A stretch of DNA of 64,000 bases from Chrysemys picta bellii (lineage: Eukaryota; Chordata; Testudines; Emydidae), in assembly GCF_011386835.1 (NCBI RefSeq), contig NC_088794.1:89760009-89824008 (forward strand), in the 5' to 3' direction. The notes beneath the pieces were generated by a model. The model was not told the DNA's origin. It did no database searches and saw nothing but the letters and a program-made list of their open reading frames with translations. Positions within the stretch are counted from its first letter, which is position 1, and each line of letters begins with the position of its first letter. The position numbers and the translations under genes are program-made. Shown one piece after another: positions 1 to 12,189 of the stretch.

Positions 1-465
1 AGACTACCCCCTCAACTCTTTTTTTGCACACCTCTTTCACCAACTATCCTCTCCTACCCTATTAGTTGTTGACATTTGTTTGCTGTGTCAATTATTGCTG
101 TGTAAATAGTGTTAGTAATTGTCTTCTTTAATATATATTAACTAATTTAAGGTTGTTTATTTTCTTCAACTGTTTGAGACATGGTCCTTAAAAAAGAATA
201 TATTTATTATGAATGGAGCTGTTAGGGTCCATTAACTGAGCGGAGAGGCTAGCATTTGGAACTAAGATCCCTGAACATAGTCAAAATTCTTCTTGTTACA
301 AAACAATCTGGAAAGACTATCACAGGGATCCTGTCAGGAGGCGGGGTGTGTGGATAGGGGTCAGAGCAGTTAGGGGACAGGGAGCAGGGGGGCTGGATAG
401 GGACCTGGGGATGATTAGGGATGGGGGTCTCTGGCAGAGGAGGTCAGGAAACAAGGAACAGGGAC
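1..465. other. Non-coding sequence, G-rich part at 340-465
   Basis: No coding or RNA gene is visible. The first ~300 bases are AT-rich and unremarkable. From about 340 the strand turns purine/G-rich with loosely repeated 'ggggacagggagcagggg' units. This block leads straight into the MITE end at 466-559 and may be its expanded inner part, but no left terminus could be found. Confidence 0.4.
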
Positions 466-559
466 GCCAAAGCAAGTTTGATATAACGCGGTCTCACCTA
501 TAACACGGTGAGATTTTTTTTGTCTCCCGAGGACCGCGTTATATCAGGGTAGAGGTGTA
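466..559. mobile_element. Right end of a Tigger-like Tc1/mariner MITE
   Basis: The sequence ends in GCGTTATATCAGGGTAGAGG-TGTA, close to the right end of the complete 181-bp element at 18125-18305. Both copies share the inner GCGGT(T/C)TCACCTA and GGTGAGATTTTTTT / GGTAAGATTTTTTT blocks and end at a TA, the expected Tc1/mariner target. The left terminal repeat is missing, so this copy is truncated or its left part has been replaced by the G-rich block before it. It has no coding capacity. The assignment rests on comparison with the second copy. Confidence 0.75.
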
Positions 560-1293
560 TAAAATATTGTGCTCTGACTGTTGGGCAGTACTAGGTCTTA
601 CCCTTAACAGGCAATAGTGCTCTTTTGAGGGTTCCTTCTACTACCAGCCTGGTCTGATATCCAAATTCTGGAGTCTTTGGTAAGTATTTAAACAATAAAC
701 TTAATTGCAGAAATGAAATCATGAACATGGGCTCTGTTGGTTCAGGCAGAATCACAGTGGGGCAACCTAGCTAGCAGATAAGTCACCAAGAACTGGTAAC
801 AGTATATAAAATCTATATCTATATCTATATATTTTAACAATTGACAATCAATAAAGAGGAACACCTTAACAAATCAGGAACTGTTGCTGGGTAAACTAGT
901 AATTGCTGCTGTGCAGAGTAACACTAGTACCCTTCACATGAATCCTAACTAGAGTTCCACAGTTTCAGTTTTTACCTGAATAAATTGCGAGGTTTTTTTA
1001 ATTAAAGGAGTTTGGTTTTTACTGAATTACACCCGTTTATCAATCCACTCAATATTTTTTCAGGTTCTTATTTTTGTTAAACTCTAATGCTTTACATGAT
1101 TGTTGTATCCTGCAGCTCTGCAATTGAAGCAGTTCAACAGTGTAAAACACAGAACACACACATGGTGGAAGTTGGAAAATCAAGCAGTATTTATATCACG
1201 CTAAGATTGGCTCACAAGGAGATGCTGCCCACTTATTTCTTTGCATCCGTTTAAATAATCAATCTTCCACAGATAAAGATAGATAAGTTAAAC
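560..1293. other. Non-coding, no recognised element
   Basis: AT-rich sequence with a short TATATC run near 812-832. No open frame, RNA gene or clear repeat was recognised. The last part may include the 5' end of the hAT element whose transposase begins near 1294. Confidence 0.3.
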
Positions 1294-3060
1294 ATGGGAC
1301 AAAAATACAAATCTATGCCTGAATACCAACAAGAAAATAAGCGCTTAGAAATTTTAAAGAAAAGTAAAGATGGGAATCAAGAGGATGCATTGCATTGCAA
1401 GTACTGCAGCATTGAGGTCAGTGCTCGCACTGACATAATAAAGGAACATGTTGAAAGAAGCGACACAAGAAGTTTAAAGAAGAAAGTGAGCTTCGGGATA
1501 AACAGTCAGTATCAGGAGCTTTCACCAGGGTTTTAATGAAAGAGAGAACATAGCACAATTGTGTCAATGAAATTGTGTGTGCTCTTTGCTTTGCTGGACA
1601 ACCACGGTTAATTGCAGAGGGACCTACTGATGACTTTATGCAACAATACTGTCCAGCAGCAAAACCCCTTTCTAATGCAGACAACCTCACTTTGAAGTAT
1701 CTGAAAGAAAATGATGATGCTTTAGTATCCCAACTGATGGAATGAATTGATGGAAATGTGGTGTCTAGTCTAATTTTTGATGAGTCTCCTGATGCTTTAG
1801 ACTGTGTGATTCTTGGCCTTTTGTTTGTTTTTTTGATTTCAAAGCGAATAAATCTGCATTGTTTTGTGCTGATGTGATATTCATCCCCTCTGCTGACAGC
1901 CATTTTGTTGATGCAGCAGTAACTGACATGTTTGAGATGTACAAACTAACCTGGGAAAATGTGGCCACAACTAACACGCATTCTGCTTCCTACGTGACTA
2001 AGTCTGCATGGGAGATTAAACTCAATCAGAAACTGGAATTGCTACATATTACCTGTCCTGATCATCTGATTAACATTGTTGTCAGCAGTTACTGCTACAG
2101 AAGAAATGAAAGACATGAAATCTTGCATTGTTGGGTTCGGGGCTGTTTTCAAGCATGAGAACAAGTTAAAGGCTTTGTTTTACACAGTGCTAAACAAGTG
2201 CAGAGCCTACTACCAATTACCTATCCTGTTGATCCACATTGGTGGATGAGCTTGTACCTCACTGTCATGTAAATAACACATGGACTGTACTAATGCATCT
2301 CCTAGATCATCTTGAGTTTGTTGGCTTTTAAGCAGAACTTCTCAAGAGACTGGCAAATAACTAAAATGAGTGCCAGAGTCTGCACATCAAGGTAATGTTC
2401 ATTGTTGAAAACTTGGAATCACTGTGTGACACAGAAAACACGAGTTTTTTCTGACTCCTGCCAACACATTTGCCAATACAGACATTTACCGGATCCTAAC
2501 AACCAAAATCTCAGCTGAATTGAGCACAGAAGCTGCAGGAGAAACATACGGCGAGAAAACCCAGCTGTTTCTGGAAATCCTTCTTACCCCAAAACACAAG
2601 AGAACAAAAAAAGCATTCAAAACCTTCAATGCAATGTTCAACGGGAAATAGGAGATAACCAGGGCTTGTAATCTGAACCCCGAAGTGTTTGGTGCCAAAG
2701 ATTGTTTTTGGAACGTCACCCAGGTATTGCACCCTTTCTTCAAGGTGAATTTGGCAGCAGACTATGACTGTTATGCCAGAATGTTTCAACCATTTGCCAC
2801 TAAAAATGAAATTTCAAATCTGAAAGGGGAATTTACGACTTATATGAACATGCCTAACCCTGACAACGTGAAAGTGGATATGCTGACTTTTAGGAACAGT
2901 CTTCAAGCTATCCTTCCCAGCTTCAGCACAGTGGCGTGGGTGAGCTGAGAGTGTAGCCCCTGGATCTACTGATGCAGAGCACTTATTTTCAAAGTTGGGC
3001 TACCTCCAAGACAACAAGAGACTCAACATGAGTGAGGATATTTTAAAGAAAATTATGTGA
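1294..3060 (+). pseudogene. Decayed hAT-superfamily transposase
   Basis: Fragments of one hAT transposase can be followed in order on the plus strand. Near 1294-1500 is a BED/C2H2-like zinc finger (CKYCSIEVSARTDIIKEHVE). Around 1859-2100 is a middle part (FEMYKLTWENVATTNTHSAS ... HITCPDHLINIVVSSYCYR). At 2685-2945 there is a downstream part, and near 2975-3055 a C-terminal dimerisation-like part (AEHLFSKLGYLQDNKRLNMS). The frame is broken repeatedly: a stop at about 1533, another at 2156, and several shifts between 2160 and 2690. The N-terminal finger resembles the hAT-derived CGGBP1 type, which is an impression and not a search result. I could not define terminal inverted repeats or a target duplication, so the element limits are unknown. 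It cannot encode an active transposase. Confidence 0.7.
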
Positions 3061-3100
3061 GTGTATGCAAACCAGGATTTCTGGAAAAATTACTACCTCT

Positions 3101-3126
3101 GAGAGAGAGAGAGAGAGAGAGAGAGA
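3101..3126. repeat. (GA)n microsatellite
   Basis: Thirteen GA units immediately downstream of the decayed hAT transposase. Confidence 0.95.
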
Positions 3127-5402
3127 ATACCTTTGTACATAAAGTTTGTTATACTGTAGTAAAATGTATATTATGAAAGTATTTTCTTTTTCCCCTGACT
3201 TTTCCCTTTATTTTTAAACCCGATTTCATCCTGGTTTTAATGCTTGGAAAATAAACACTGAAAAATTCCCAGATTTTTTTTTACAAATAAAATTCGAAAA
3301 AAATGAACACTAATCCTAACCGTAATAGGACTTTGCGACCTGTGCTCCTCGGGCCAGGAGTCCCTTCCGCATATGTATAGATCCACAAAGGTCACACAGC
3401 AGAGACAGTGATTGACAGCCCCTAGGCTGCCCTCACTCTACTGGCCCAATGCTGTTAGCACAGCTTACTGTCATCTATCAATAGATTGAAAGTGACAGAA
3501 AACTTTCATAGAACTTCATTTGATATAACTTTGCTGTTTAATTGGATGAGGGTAATGGGGGCCACAGAGCCACTGGTATGGCGGAGCCTTATTGGAGTGT
3601 CTTTGAGTTTAAATCTTGGCCTCACTGAAGGGCACAGGTCATGTGGATTTCAGTGGAACCAGGATTTGTCTCCATACCCCATATGTCCCTACCCTTTTCT
3701 TTCTGGTATTTTCTGCTCTCCCTATGAGAGAGACCACCTGTCTTTCTTCAGTTACACTGGGGAAGCACAGAACAGGTGAAACAGAAAGGACTGGAGTCTA
3801 GTGCATAGTATCCAGGGGAAGCTGGTGGCATCTGAAGCTCGGGAGGCAAACTTGACATGGGGCTGCTGCTGCATTCTGAGGGCTGAGTTCTTTTCCCTCT
3901 GTTGTGTTTCTTGTTTTTCTCCTTTGGGGGTTTGATTAGCCATCTGACGAGCTATCCTGTGGATTGGGTGCCTCTCAGAGGGTCATGGTGTGCTATGTCC
4001 TCTTCTCCTTTCTATCAGGACTATAATGAGGAAGCCATGGGGTGTCCTTGCTTTAATCCCAAAGGAGGAAAACTGTGAAGTTATTTCCACGGGTCTTGAG
4101 GGACTAAATATGTTCAGAACTATATAATAATTAATTAAAAACTAACCTAGAATTATTGGTTACTATTATTATTATTTACCACTTGTTTATAGGAGCACCC
4201 ATGATATAGCGGGTGCTTTCTGGACATTCAGGAATTGACATTCCCTGTCCTGAGGAGAGCAGAGTGTAAAGACAGAAGTGTAGATGGATGTAAGAGGAAA
4301 GGGAACAACAAATAGGTGGATATTTTGTTTACACAAATCAAATAGTTCCATTGTAAGAACTCGCCATTTCAGTGACAGCATATGACTTATGATGTATTTG
4401 GTAAAAGGGAAACATATTTCAGGAAGAAAGAAAATGTCCGGAAAAGATTGTCCTATTTGTCTTCTACAGGGGCCTCTCCCAGTTTAGTAATGATTGCGTT
4501 ATCTAGTTGCACTGTCAAATAAGTACAGTTTTATGGAACCTGTCCAAAGTAATTGTGAATAAGTATATTTTGAGTTTAAAAAACAAAACAACAAAACTGA
4601 ACTGTGTTGTGAGTTGAATTAAAAACCCATTGAGACTGATAGTTGTGAACTCACCCATCAGTTAATATAACTAAGCATAAGTCCCCCACATAAGACAAAA
4701 GGAATGTGTGAATGCATTTAGGAGCTTTTTGGCTGAGTATTGATTTTGGTTAGTATGTGTGTGTGGGAAGGCAGAAGAGACCAAAAGCTGAAAAAGAAAA
4801 GAACAAAGAGAGGCAGAGGCAAAAAGCAAGACAGCCAAGCAGTAGCCTGAAAACACAGTAGCCTGGAAAAAGCTAGAGAGAGCTTTGGGGTCTGTTGACT
4901 AAAGAGGCTTGGGGCTGTAAACTAAAACTGTTCCTTTTATTCTTGGTTCCTCTTGCATTTGTACATTCCTTGTAAATAATTAAGATTGCATCAAAGGAAA
5001 TACCAGGCTCCATCAACTTCTAATTCAAACTGGAACGTGCCCAGGGCTCTGAACTTTGATTAGCTGCTAAGGTCAGAAAGGGGCAACAGTATATACTTGC
5101 TATCATCAGCTTTGAAAGCTAAGTTGTTGAGGTTTTGTATTTACAAGTATAATATTATAGTTTGAGTTCTTCATCATTTGGATTGTCTGGTGTGTGTATG
5201 AGGGCAAATTTTTGCCCCATGAGTTGTTTTTTTATGATGGAGGAATTCTATATATGTAAGACTGGTTTATTCTTCTCCACATAATTAAAGGGCTAGCATC
5301 TGAAGGATGACAGTGATGTAATTTATTAGTTTGTGTGATAAATTAGCCCATAGATTAGTGAGACCACTTTTGGTCTTGTCAGAGACTGGGATGTGGGTGG
5401 TT
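3127..5402. other. Non-coding, no recognised element
   Basis: The first ~200 bases (AT-rich, with a T-run near 3274) may be the 3' non-coding end of the hAT element. The rest has ordinary AT-rich composition with scattered short open frames that show no domain or codon bias. No RNA gene was seen. Confidence 0.3.
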
Positions 5403-5470
5403 GGGCCTAGTGGTTAGAGCAGGAGTCAGTCCTTGTGATTAGTGCTGGGTTACCTGGAGTGAGGCAAGGC
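5403..5470 (+). mobile_element. MIR/CORE-SINE head fragment
   Basis: The stretch 'gggcctagtggttagagcag' followed by 'gagtca' matches the tRNA-derived head of MIR-type SINEs. Only the 5' part is recognisable. It is a relic of an old amniote SINE and has no coding capacity. Confidence 0.6.
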
Positions 5471-5824
5471 TGAAGCCAAGGAATGACCTAATGTAGCCAT
5501 GTGCAAATGCTTTGGGCAGCCATTGAACTGCTGCTACCGCTGGGCTTAAGAGCTGGTCTGCTGACTCTTCCCACCAATCAGGTGGTGTAGCCAGTCAGGC
5601 AACCTATTATAAGCCAGCTGTGCTCATGAGGTAGCCTTGAGACTGGCTCTCCTGCAGGCCCTGATTCCTGATAATTAAGCCAATATGTTTTTAATTCTAT
5701 GTTAATACTTATGGAGGAGCTTAAAGTTGTACTTGCAGTTCCAATCCAGACCTCTATTGTCAAGCTTTGTTTTGGCTACTGAAACTTTTTCCTCATTGAA
5801 ATTTGGAATACAACTGTACTCATG

Positions 5825-5925
5825 GGTTTCAGAGTAGCAGCCATGTTAGTCTGTATCAGCAAAAAGAACAGGAGTACTTGTGGCACCTTAGAGACTAACA
5901 AATTTACACCTTAGAGACTAACTCA
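5825..5925 (+). mobile_element. Turtle tRNA-headed SINE (CryI / Pol III type), truncated
   Basis: It starts GGTTTCAGAGTAGCAGCC and continues through the A-box-like 'atgttagtctgtatc' and 'acttgtggcaccttagagac', the familiar 5' and middle parts of the turtle CryI SINE. About 18 bases ('acaccttagagactaac') are duplicated at the end and replace the usual tail. The copy is truncated after about 100 bases. This repeat is one of the main reasons for assigning the window to a turtle. Confidence 0.88.
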
Positions 5926-6279
5926 TGCTTATCCATGTCATTTGGCTATTGCCTCTTCATTGCCCACCTTTAAATTTGAGCTTCTCTTTACCTGTGAACT
6001 GTTTTACATACTTGATTGCAAAGAAGGTAGTTGTGTTTTCTTCATGACTGTACTATGGAAAATTTAGATCAGGGTCGGCAACCTTTCAGAAGTGGTGTGC
6101 CAAGTCTTCATTTATTCACTGTAATTTAAGGTTTTGTGTGCCAGTAATATATATAAACTTTTTTAGAAGGTCTCTCTATAATATATAACTAAACTATTGT
6201 TATATGTAAAGTAAATAAGGTTTTTAAAATGTTTAAGAAGCTTCATTTAAAATTAAATTAAAATGCAGATCTTATCAGT

Positions 6280-7910
6280 TTAGTGTGATCCTTGCCCTTG
6301 CTTTTCCTTGCTGAGTTTTCCAATGTCTGGCATGTATTTGGATACTATAAGCTGCACACAGGCTTCTGAGTGATCAGTTGTTAACCAGCTCCAAGAAGAA
6401 CAGAGGACAGATTTCATAGGTGAAAATACCTGTTCACACAGGTATCTGGATCCAAACTTTTCATGTTTAATTAGAAAAGAAAGCATTGGGCCAAATCGCT
6501 GGAAATCTTGAAAACTCAGAAAATTCTGATTCCAGTTCTTGCATGTACATTCCAATCTCATCAACACTGACAGTGCAACGTGTCGATAGCTCTTTTATGT
6601 GTTGGAAGTAGTGGAAAGTCGAAGTTTGAATATCCCTAGAAACAACTGCTAGTTTTACAACAAATGCCTTCCAGGCTTCATAAAGATCCAGAACCGTTTC
6701 TTCTGCACCCTGGAGACAGAGGTTGAGTTGGTTTAGGTGAGTGGTGATGTCAGTTAGAAACATAAGCTTACACAGCCATTTGTCATCATCCAGTTCGAGG
6801 TAGTTTTGTCCTTTTTCTGACAAAAAGGCCTTGATTGCATCAAAACAGTTTACAAAGCTCACCAAAACCTTGCCATGACTTAGTCACCGAACGTTGCTGT
6901 GAAGTGGAATGTCGTTATAAACACTGTCCATCTCTTCTAGCAGTGCTTGAAACAGAGTCAAAGCAAATCAAGCAACAAGGAAATTCACAATTCGCACCAC
7001 TGTATTCATCACATTATTAAGCTCTGAATTAAACATTTTAGCACACAGGTTTTCTTGATGGAAGATGCAGAGAAATTTGACTGTCGGGCGTCCAATTTGA
7101 TCTACAAGTAACTTTACAAATCCCTTCTGTTTTCCGACCATGGCAGGAGCACCATTTGTTGTCTCTCACAATATTTTTTCTGATGTCAATTCCTCGTTCT
7201 TCAAAATGGTTTACAAAACTTTACGCTGTATCTTCCCCCTTTGTGGTGCCATGCAGGGGTTTTAGGCCACAAAGTTCCTCTTGATTTCATCGGAAGCACA
7301 ATATCTTGCAACAACTGCCAAAGGTGGAACGTCGTTTATATCCACGCTCTCATCAACTGCAACGCTAAACACTGCTGTCTTTTAATACAGCCTGCTTTTC
7401 GTTAATGTTTTCTGCCATTTCGCTTACGCGTCTCTCAACTGTTCTGGCAGAGACAGGCAGTTCTTTTATTCTGGATATGATTGTATCTTTATTTGGCAAA
7501 TCATTGAACAAAACCTCTGAACTGCTGAGAAAAACTTTTTATATATTCCCCATCTGTAAACGGCTTTGTGTTGGTGTTTTTTCTTTTTTTTTTTTGCAGT
7601 GCACTGTGCAATCTTGTAACTTCCTTCTGTGCCTTGATTTTTACTTACACTTAAGCATTTAAAAACACTGCTTTGCTTCTCATATGCCGCAACTGCCTTT
7701 TTGATCGATTCAGTCTTGTCTGCTTCATCAAGAAAGGTTTTCTCGTGCTTAGTTTGAAAATGTCGTCGAACACTTTATGTGTGACAAACACTTTCAAAAC
7801 AGAAAGCACAAACAGCACGGTCCTTCTTTTGAATAAATCCAAACGTCTATCCAAGAAGGCTGAAATGAACGGACATCTAACTTTGCTTTCTTAGGAGCTG
7901 ACATTTTGTC
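6280..7910 (-). pseudogene. Broken hAT transposase (GTF2IRD2/FAM200-like)
   Basis: On the minus strand the protein begins near 7910 (MSAPKKAKLDVRSFQPSWID), followed after a frame slip by a BED-like region with cysteines and 'VRRHFQTKHEKTF'. Large central parts are shifted or interrupted. From 6865 to 6467 an open stretch reads NYLELDDDKWLCKLMFLTDI...LNQLNLCLQGAEETV, typical of this vertebrate hAT group. After another slip, 6540-6280 gives the C-terminal dimerisation part (EACVQLIVSKYMPDIGKLSK). The resemblance to transposase-derived host proteins of the GTF2IRD2/FAM200/EPM2AIP1 kind is from memory of those families. At least three frame breaks make it non-functional. Confidence 0.78.
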
Positions 7911-8044
7911 AAATGTACCCCTCAACTTACAGTGGGGAAAAAAATCGTGACAGACGGCACACACAATGTCAAACGCAGTGCGCTGTTCCACGTAACGTGA
8001 TAGTGATCTAAGCAGCAAACCAGGACTTAAAAATATCCCAGTAC

Positions 8045-8420
8045 AGTGGCACTGGAACAATTTTTAAGGTGGGGGTGCTGAGCTGTGCCCCCTCTTGCCC
8101 CTGTCTGTACCCTTCACTGCCTCAGGCTGGGGCCAGTGGACCATAGCTGGGGGCGGCTGCAGAGCCCCGGGCCGACAGCGGAACCCCCGGGACTGGTTGC
8201 TGGGACCTGGGTCCAGCAGACGGGACCCTGGGTGCTAGGGGGCCGGCGGCTGGTACCCTGGGTCGGCAGCGGAGCCCCCGGGACTGGTGGCCGGGACCCG
8301 GGCTGGCAGCAGGCTGAGCAGGGCTGGTGGACGGGACCCCAGGTGACAGGACCGGTGGTAGGACCCCAGGCTGGTAGCAGAGCCCCCAGGCCAGTGGCCA
8401 GGACCCGGGCAGTGTGAGTG
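8045..8420. repeat. GC-rich internal core of the hAT element with imperfect tandem units
   Basis: Units of the type 'gcagcggagcccccgggact' and 'gggacccgggctggcagc' recur with changes. The block contrasts sharply with the AT-rich flanks. It begins with 'cagtggcactggaacaattt', which itself looks like the terminus of another hAT family, so a second element may have been captured here. Long open frames on both strands reflect GC-rich composition and are not genes. Confidence 0.6.
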
Positions 8421-8470
8421 CCACTCAAAATCATCTTGCGTGCTGCAGGTTGCTGACCCCTGATTTAGAT

Positions 8471-11400
8471 TAACACTGTCATATTGACAGATATGTGGTT
8501 GTAGTGTTGCCTGAAAATGGGAACATCAGTGCAACAGCTAAAGCCCTATCTATGCGAGAAAAATTTGGCATGCTAACCACTGGATGGGCCCTAAGCATGC
8601 CTACAATACACCAAGAGTTCACACACACATTGCTCCCAACAGCACACAGACAATTGAACCACTGTGTGACTTACACTTGCTCTGAATCAGATAGGCACGG
8701 GACAGATGTTACTGTATATGTTAATCAGTTTATTTGGAAAAGTGGATGAAAGATGAGATGGGAAAACTTGCAGGTGATGCACACTTACTGTGGTGAAGAT
8801 GAGAGAGGACTGTGTGGGACTTCAGAGGGTCCTAACAAATCTAGGGGAATGGGCAGGAAAAAGACAGGAAATTGAGTATTGACATATGTAAAATAATACT
8901 CCTACATATTGTTGGGTTCTAATTGAACTCTTAGCACACAGGGAAAAGATCTTAATGTCCTACTGAATAGTTCAGTGAAAACCTCTGCCCAGTGCTCAGC
9001 GGGGGTTGCAAACGAAACAGTGTTGCGATGTAAAAGGGATTGAAAGGAAACTGTACCAGGCGACTGTACCAGTGTTCCAAGACCTCTTTTCTGAACCAGA
9101 ATATCAGGAGATTGCTATGAGATAACGGGGAAGTAAGTTTTGGGGAATGACAATTGCAGAGATAAGGGAACCTCCTCTGTACAAGGTGCATTACTGTGTG
9201 TGGGGTTTTTTTGTTGTTTTAAACTTTGTTTGCATATTTGGGGACTGCTGAACTAGTTTTCTGGATATGAACTCTGTCACTGTTGTGAAATGGGGGATGC
9301 AGCCTCAGTGAAGGTGAAAATTCCCTCTTATCCATTGCTAGAGCAGAAATGTCAGCTCCTTTCCTGACTCAGACTAATAGCTGAATTATCCAGAATACAG
9401 TGCTCAGTGGTTGACTGAGCTGTGCTGTGTGGCTGGACTCAAAATGGCAGACAAGTGCAGATAAGTTTTTAAAAAGTTACTAAACCACAGAAATATTGAA
9501 AAGGGCAAAGCATGATTATGAACACCATGGCCCCAGCATGTACAATATAATGTAGCAGTTGGCTTGTTTCACTCTGCCGTGCAGCCTGACTGGGGCACTT
9601 ACCTGACACCAGTTACATTTAATTATCCATGAAACACAGGCATAATTATTTGAATGCAACTTGCTTTAAAGCAATTTCAGGCAAAAGCAGTGGGACTTCG
9701 GCTTTGTCCAGGCTCCATGTGTCAAATCCGCCAATTCAAGGAAGCAGTCTTAACAGAAGTAACAGATTGTTTTAGTTCTGATTCTTCCCCCTCCTCCCCA
9801 CTTGTCCTTGTGGCAGGGGTAGTCCTAAAAAATCCCTGGTAAAATCACTTCTCTAGCTGGGTGATTTATATTTTCGGGGGCAGTGGGAAGTTGTGCTAAC
9901 TTCATCACATCCTTGTGGAAACTCGCTATCTCTCTCCAGGTCCATAGTGTGCCCTGTGTTATCAGGGAGTGACTCTAGAGCAAATTTCTCTTCAGTTGCT
10001 CAGATTGGGCTTTCCTTTCTTTTTGCAAGAGTCCTCAGTAGCTAGAGGGTTTTTAGCCTGTTTTTAGCTATCCAGTATTAGTCACTTTGCGTTGCAGTAT
10101 ACAACACCCAATCCATACATGCACGGACCTTCCAACACCCCCTATTCCCTGAAGGAACAAAAATAAATGAGTGAGGTCATGGGGGTTTACGTTTTTACCA
10201 TCTTCAATTCTGCAAAGGCTTGGAGATCAAAACAAAACTGTCCAACTGCGTTACTTTTATTTTGTTCCCTGGAATTTTGATGGTGGCCTGTGTCTTAACA
10301 CACCTGATAACCTTCTTATTTTTCATTTCAGACCACCACCACAGCCCTAGGCGCCCCCAGTTTGCAAATGCTAGCCCCACAGTTACCAGGTGATTGACCA
10401 AGGATCTGGCAACAGCAGTAGAATGTTTGACTGATCTCTATGCCAAGAGGTGACATGGAGGTCAAGAACCAGAAGACCGAGGATAACAGACTATACTGCG
10501 TTTGAGTGCCAAGATAAATTTGGGGATGATGACAGAGGAAAAAAGATGGAATACATCCCTTATGACAGGGAAATGAAGCTGCTGGCTTAAGAGATTCTGT
10601 AGGCACTCTTAAGAGTGCCTGCAGAACCAAAGACAAATTGCACTGTTTGCCCATCTTTTTACACACCTAGTGCATGCAGCACTTGACCTGTTTGTCTGTC
10701 CAGTGCTGTATAATTTGCAGCAGGCCTACGACTGACATTCCTAAACATCTCTCCCTTGCTTTCACGATTATTGTGCAGAATAACACAGGCAGATTGTCAG
10801 AGTGAAGATTCTCCTGTCATTGTTTGTCTGCTCCCAAATGCATACTCCATCACCATCCTGCAGCTGAACTGCTGTCTGTTAGTGTTTGTATAGTCAGGGC
10901 AGTGCTGCATAACTCAGGTGAGCAGTGAGTGTGCAGTCTCTGGGGAATTATATAGTGGATGGTGACTCCACTATAGTTAGTTATTAGGGGTGCTTGTAGT
11001 TAGGTTTTTTAACACTTTGTGATAAACCCCTATTTTAGTTGCTTATGACTTTTTGATAAACTTCAAATATTGGGCTTGAAAGTTTCTATGGCTAGCTACA
11101 CTCTGCTTTGGGCTGAATTATCCTAATGCAGTTCAGTTGTTTGAGAATGAAGCTAGGTGGAAAAGTACGTAGTCTTGCCAGTATTAATTATTTCCCCCCA
11201 GCAGTTTCTTTGAAGAGATTTAGTATACAGTATTAAGAGTTTGGAGGAGGAGCTTGACATTTGGAAGGGAGATGATATTGCGGTCAGTGATATGCCTTTT
11301 GCCATCCTCCCAAAAATCCACCCAAATTTGGCCAAGTTGTAGGCTTCTGAACATTATTTGCAGATGCTCAGTATAGCTCACTAGATGCTTGCTGCCAAAA

Positions 11401-11654
11401 ATCTGATTCCATCTGCACTGATCATACTTCAGCCCTACAGTGCTCTCTTTGTCATTTGTACTGAGTGTGCTTTCAGACACAGAACTAACATTCTGGAGAG
11501 GGAGATGATAGAGCAGCAGCAGCTGCCATCCTCCCTCTCCCTTGGCCTAGAGGCAAGTGTGCGGGCTCAGCTACTCCACTGACTAATGTTAATTCTGTGA
11601 CCTTCTGAGACCTCATTATGGAGCAAGGCCTCATACTCCTAACTTAGCCTGCAG
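8471..11654. other. Non-coding, no recognised element
   Basis: Unique-looking AT-rich sequence. Short open frames are scattered on both strands without domain, codon bias or consistent splice signals. No RNA gene was seen. Confidence 0.3.
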
Positions 11655-11745
11655 GTGAGCATCATTTCTCTAATTTTAAAGATGGCAGATAAGAGAATTG
11701 AACACGGTCACTTCTGGCAGAGCTGGAAATATAATTCAAAGGCCA
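11655..11745 (-). mobile_element. MIR-like SINE fragment, antisense
   Basis: The run 'taattttaaagatggcagat...cacttctggcagagctggaa' follows the antisense body of MIR (bases corresponding to the usual 'attttacagatggggaaact ... ggcagagctgggaa'). It is strongly diverged. Confidence 0.5.
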
Positions 11746-11879
11746 GGTTCTGTGCTTTTCAGATGGCTTTAATGCACATTTGCACTTCCAAGATTCTGAG
11801 CTGCTTCACTGTTTGTTGTGGTTCTTGGCATCTGTGTGTATATGATTGCATGCTATTTGTCATACAAGATGGATCATGA

Positions 11880-11970
11880 ACAAGGCGGAGGATAGCAAGA
11901 AGAGAGGCTGTTCTGGACTGGGACCCAGGAGATTGGGTTTTATTCCTGACTGCCACAGCCCGGAGATTCC
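11880..11970 (+). mobile_element. MIR-like SINE fragment
   Basis: 'ggactgggacccaggagatt' followed by 'gggttttattcctgactgcc' matches the MIR body in sense orientation. It is short and diverged. Confidence 0.5.
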
Positions 11971-12189
11971 CTAAAAAGTCTGGTATAGGCACAGCCTAAG
12001 TGTTTAGAAAGTAAGAAAGTGTCTTCTGCCTCTAAGTAAGAAAGGTATTTGCAAAGGAATCAGAATGGTGGAAGAGAGTCAGTTATTTATCGTCAAAGGA
12101 ATGGAGTGGTTGTGTTAGTTTGAGGGATGCAATAGTTTTCTCTTTATTTTTACAATGAAAGACGTGACATAATGTTCTATGTAAAGATC

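Larger units (their letters stand above)
6070..8462 (-). mobile_element. hAT (Charlie-like) DNA transposon with perfect 8-bp target duplication
   Basis: The left end is CAGGGTCGGCAACCTTTCAG. The right end, read on the minus strand, is CAGGGGTCAGCAACCTGCAG, so the terminal inverted repeats are clear. The element is flanked on both sides by the identical 8-mer ATTTAGAT (6062-6069 and 8463-8470), the target-site duplication length expected for hAT. Transposase relics run on the minus strand between about 7910 and 6280. The right ~400 bases (8045-8420) are GC-rich with internal repeats. The copy at 30495-31593 shares the AT-rich terminal ~195 bases and the ends but lacks the coding part. At 2.39 kb it is close to the size of an autonomous element but is disabled by frame breaks. 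Confidence 0.92.

Noticed and set aside
7651..7854. 67-codon minus-strand frame in the hAT element
   Set aside because: It is a shifted phase of the BED-like region. The neighbouring phase gives the recognisable VRRHFQTKHEKTF.
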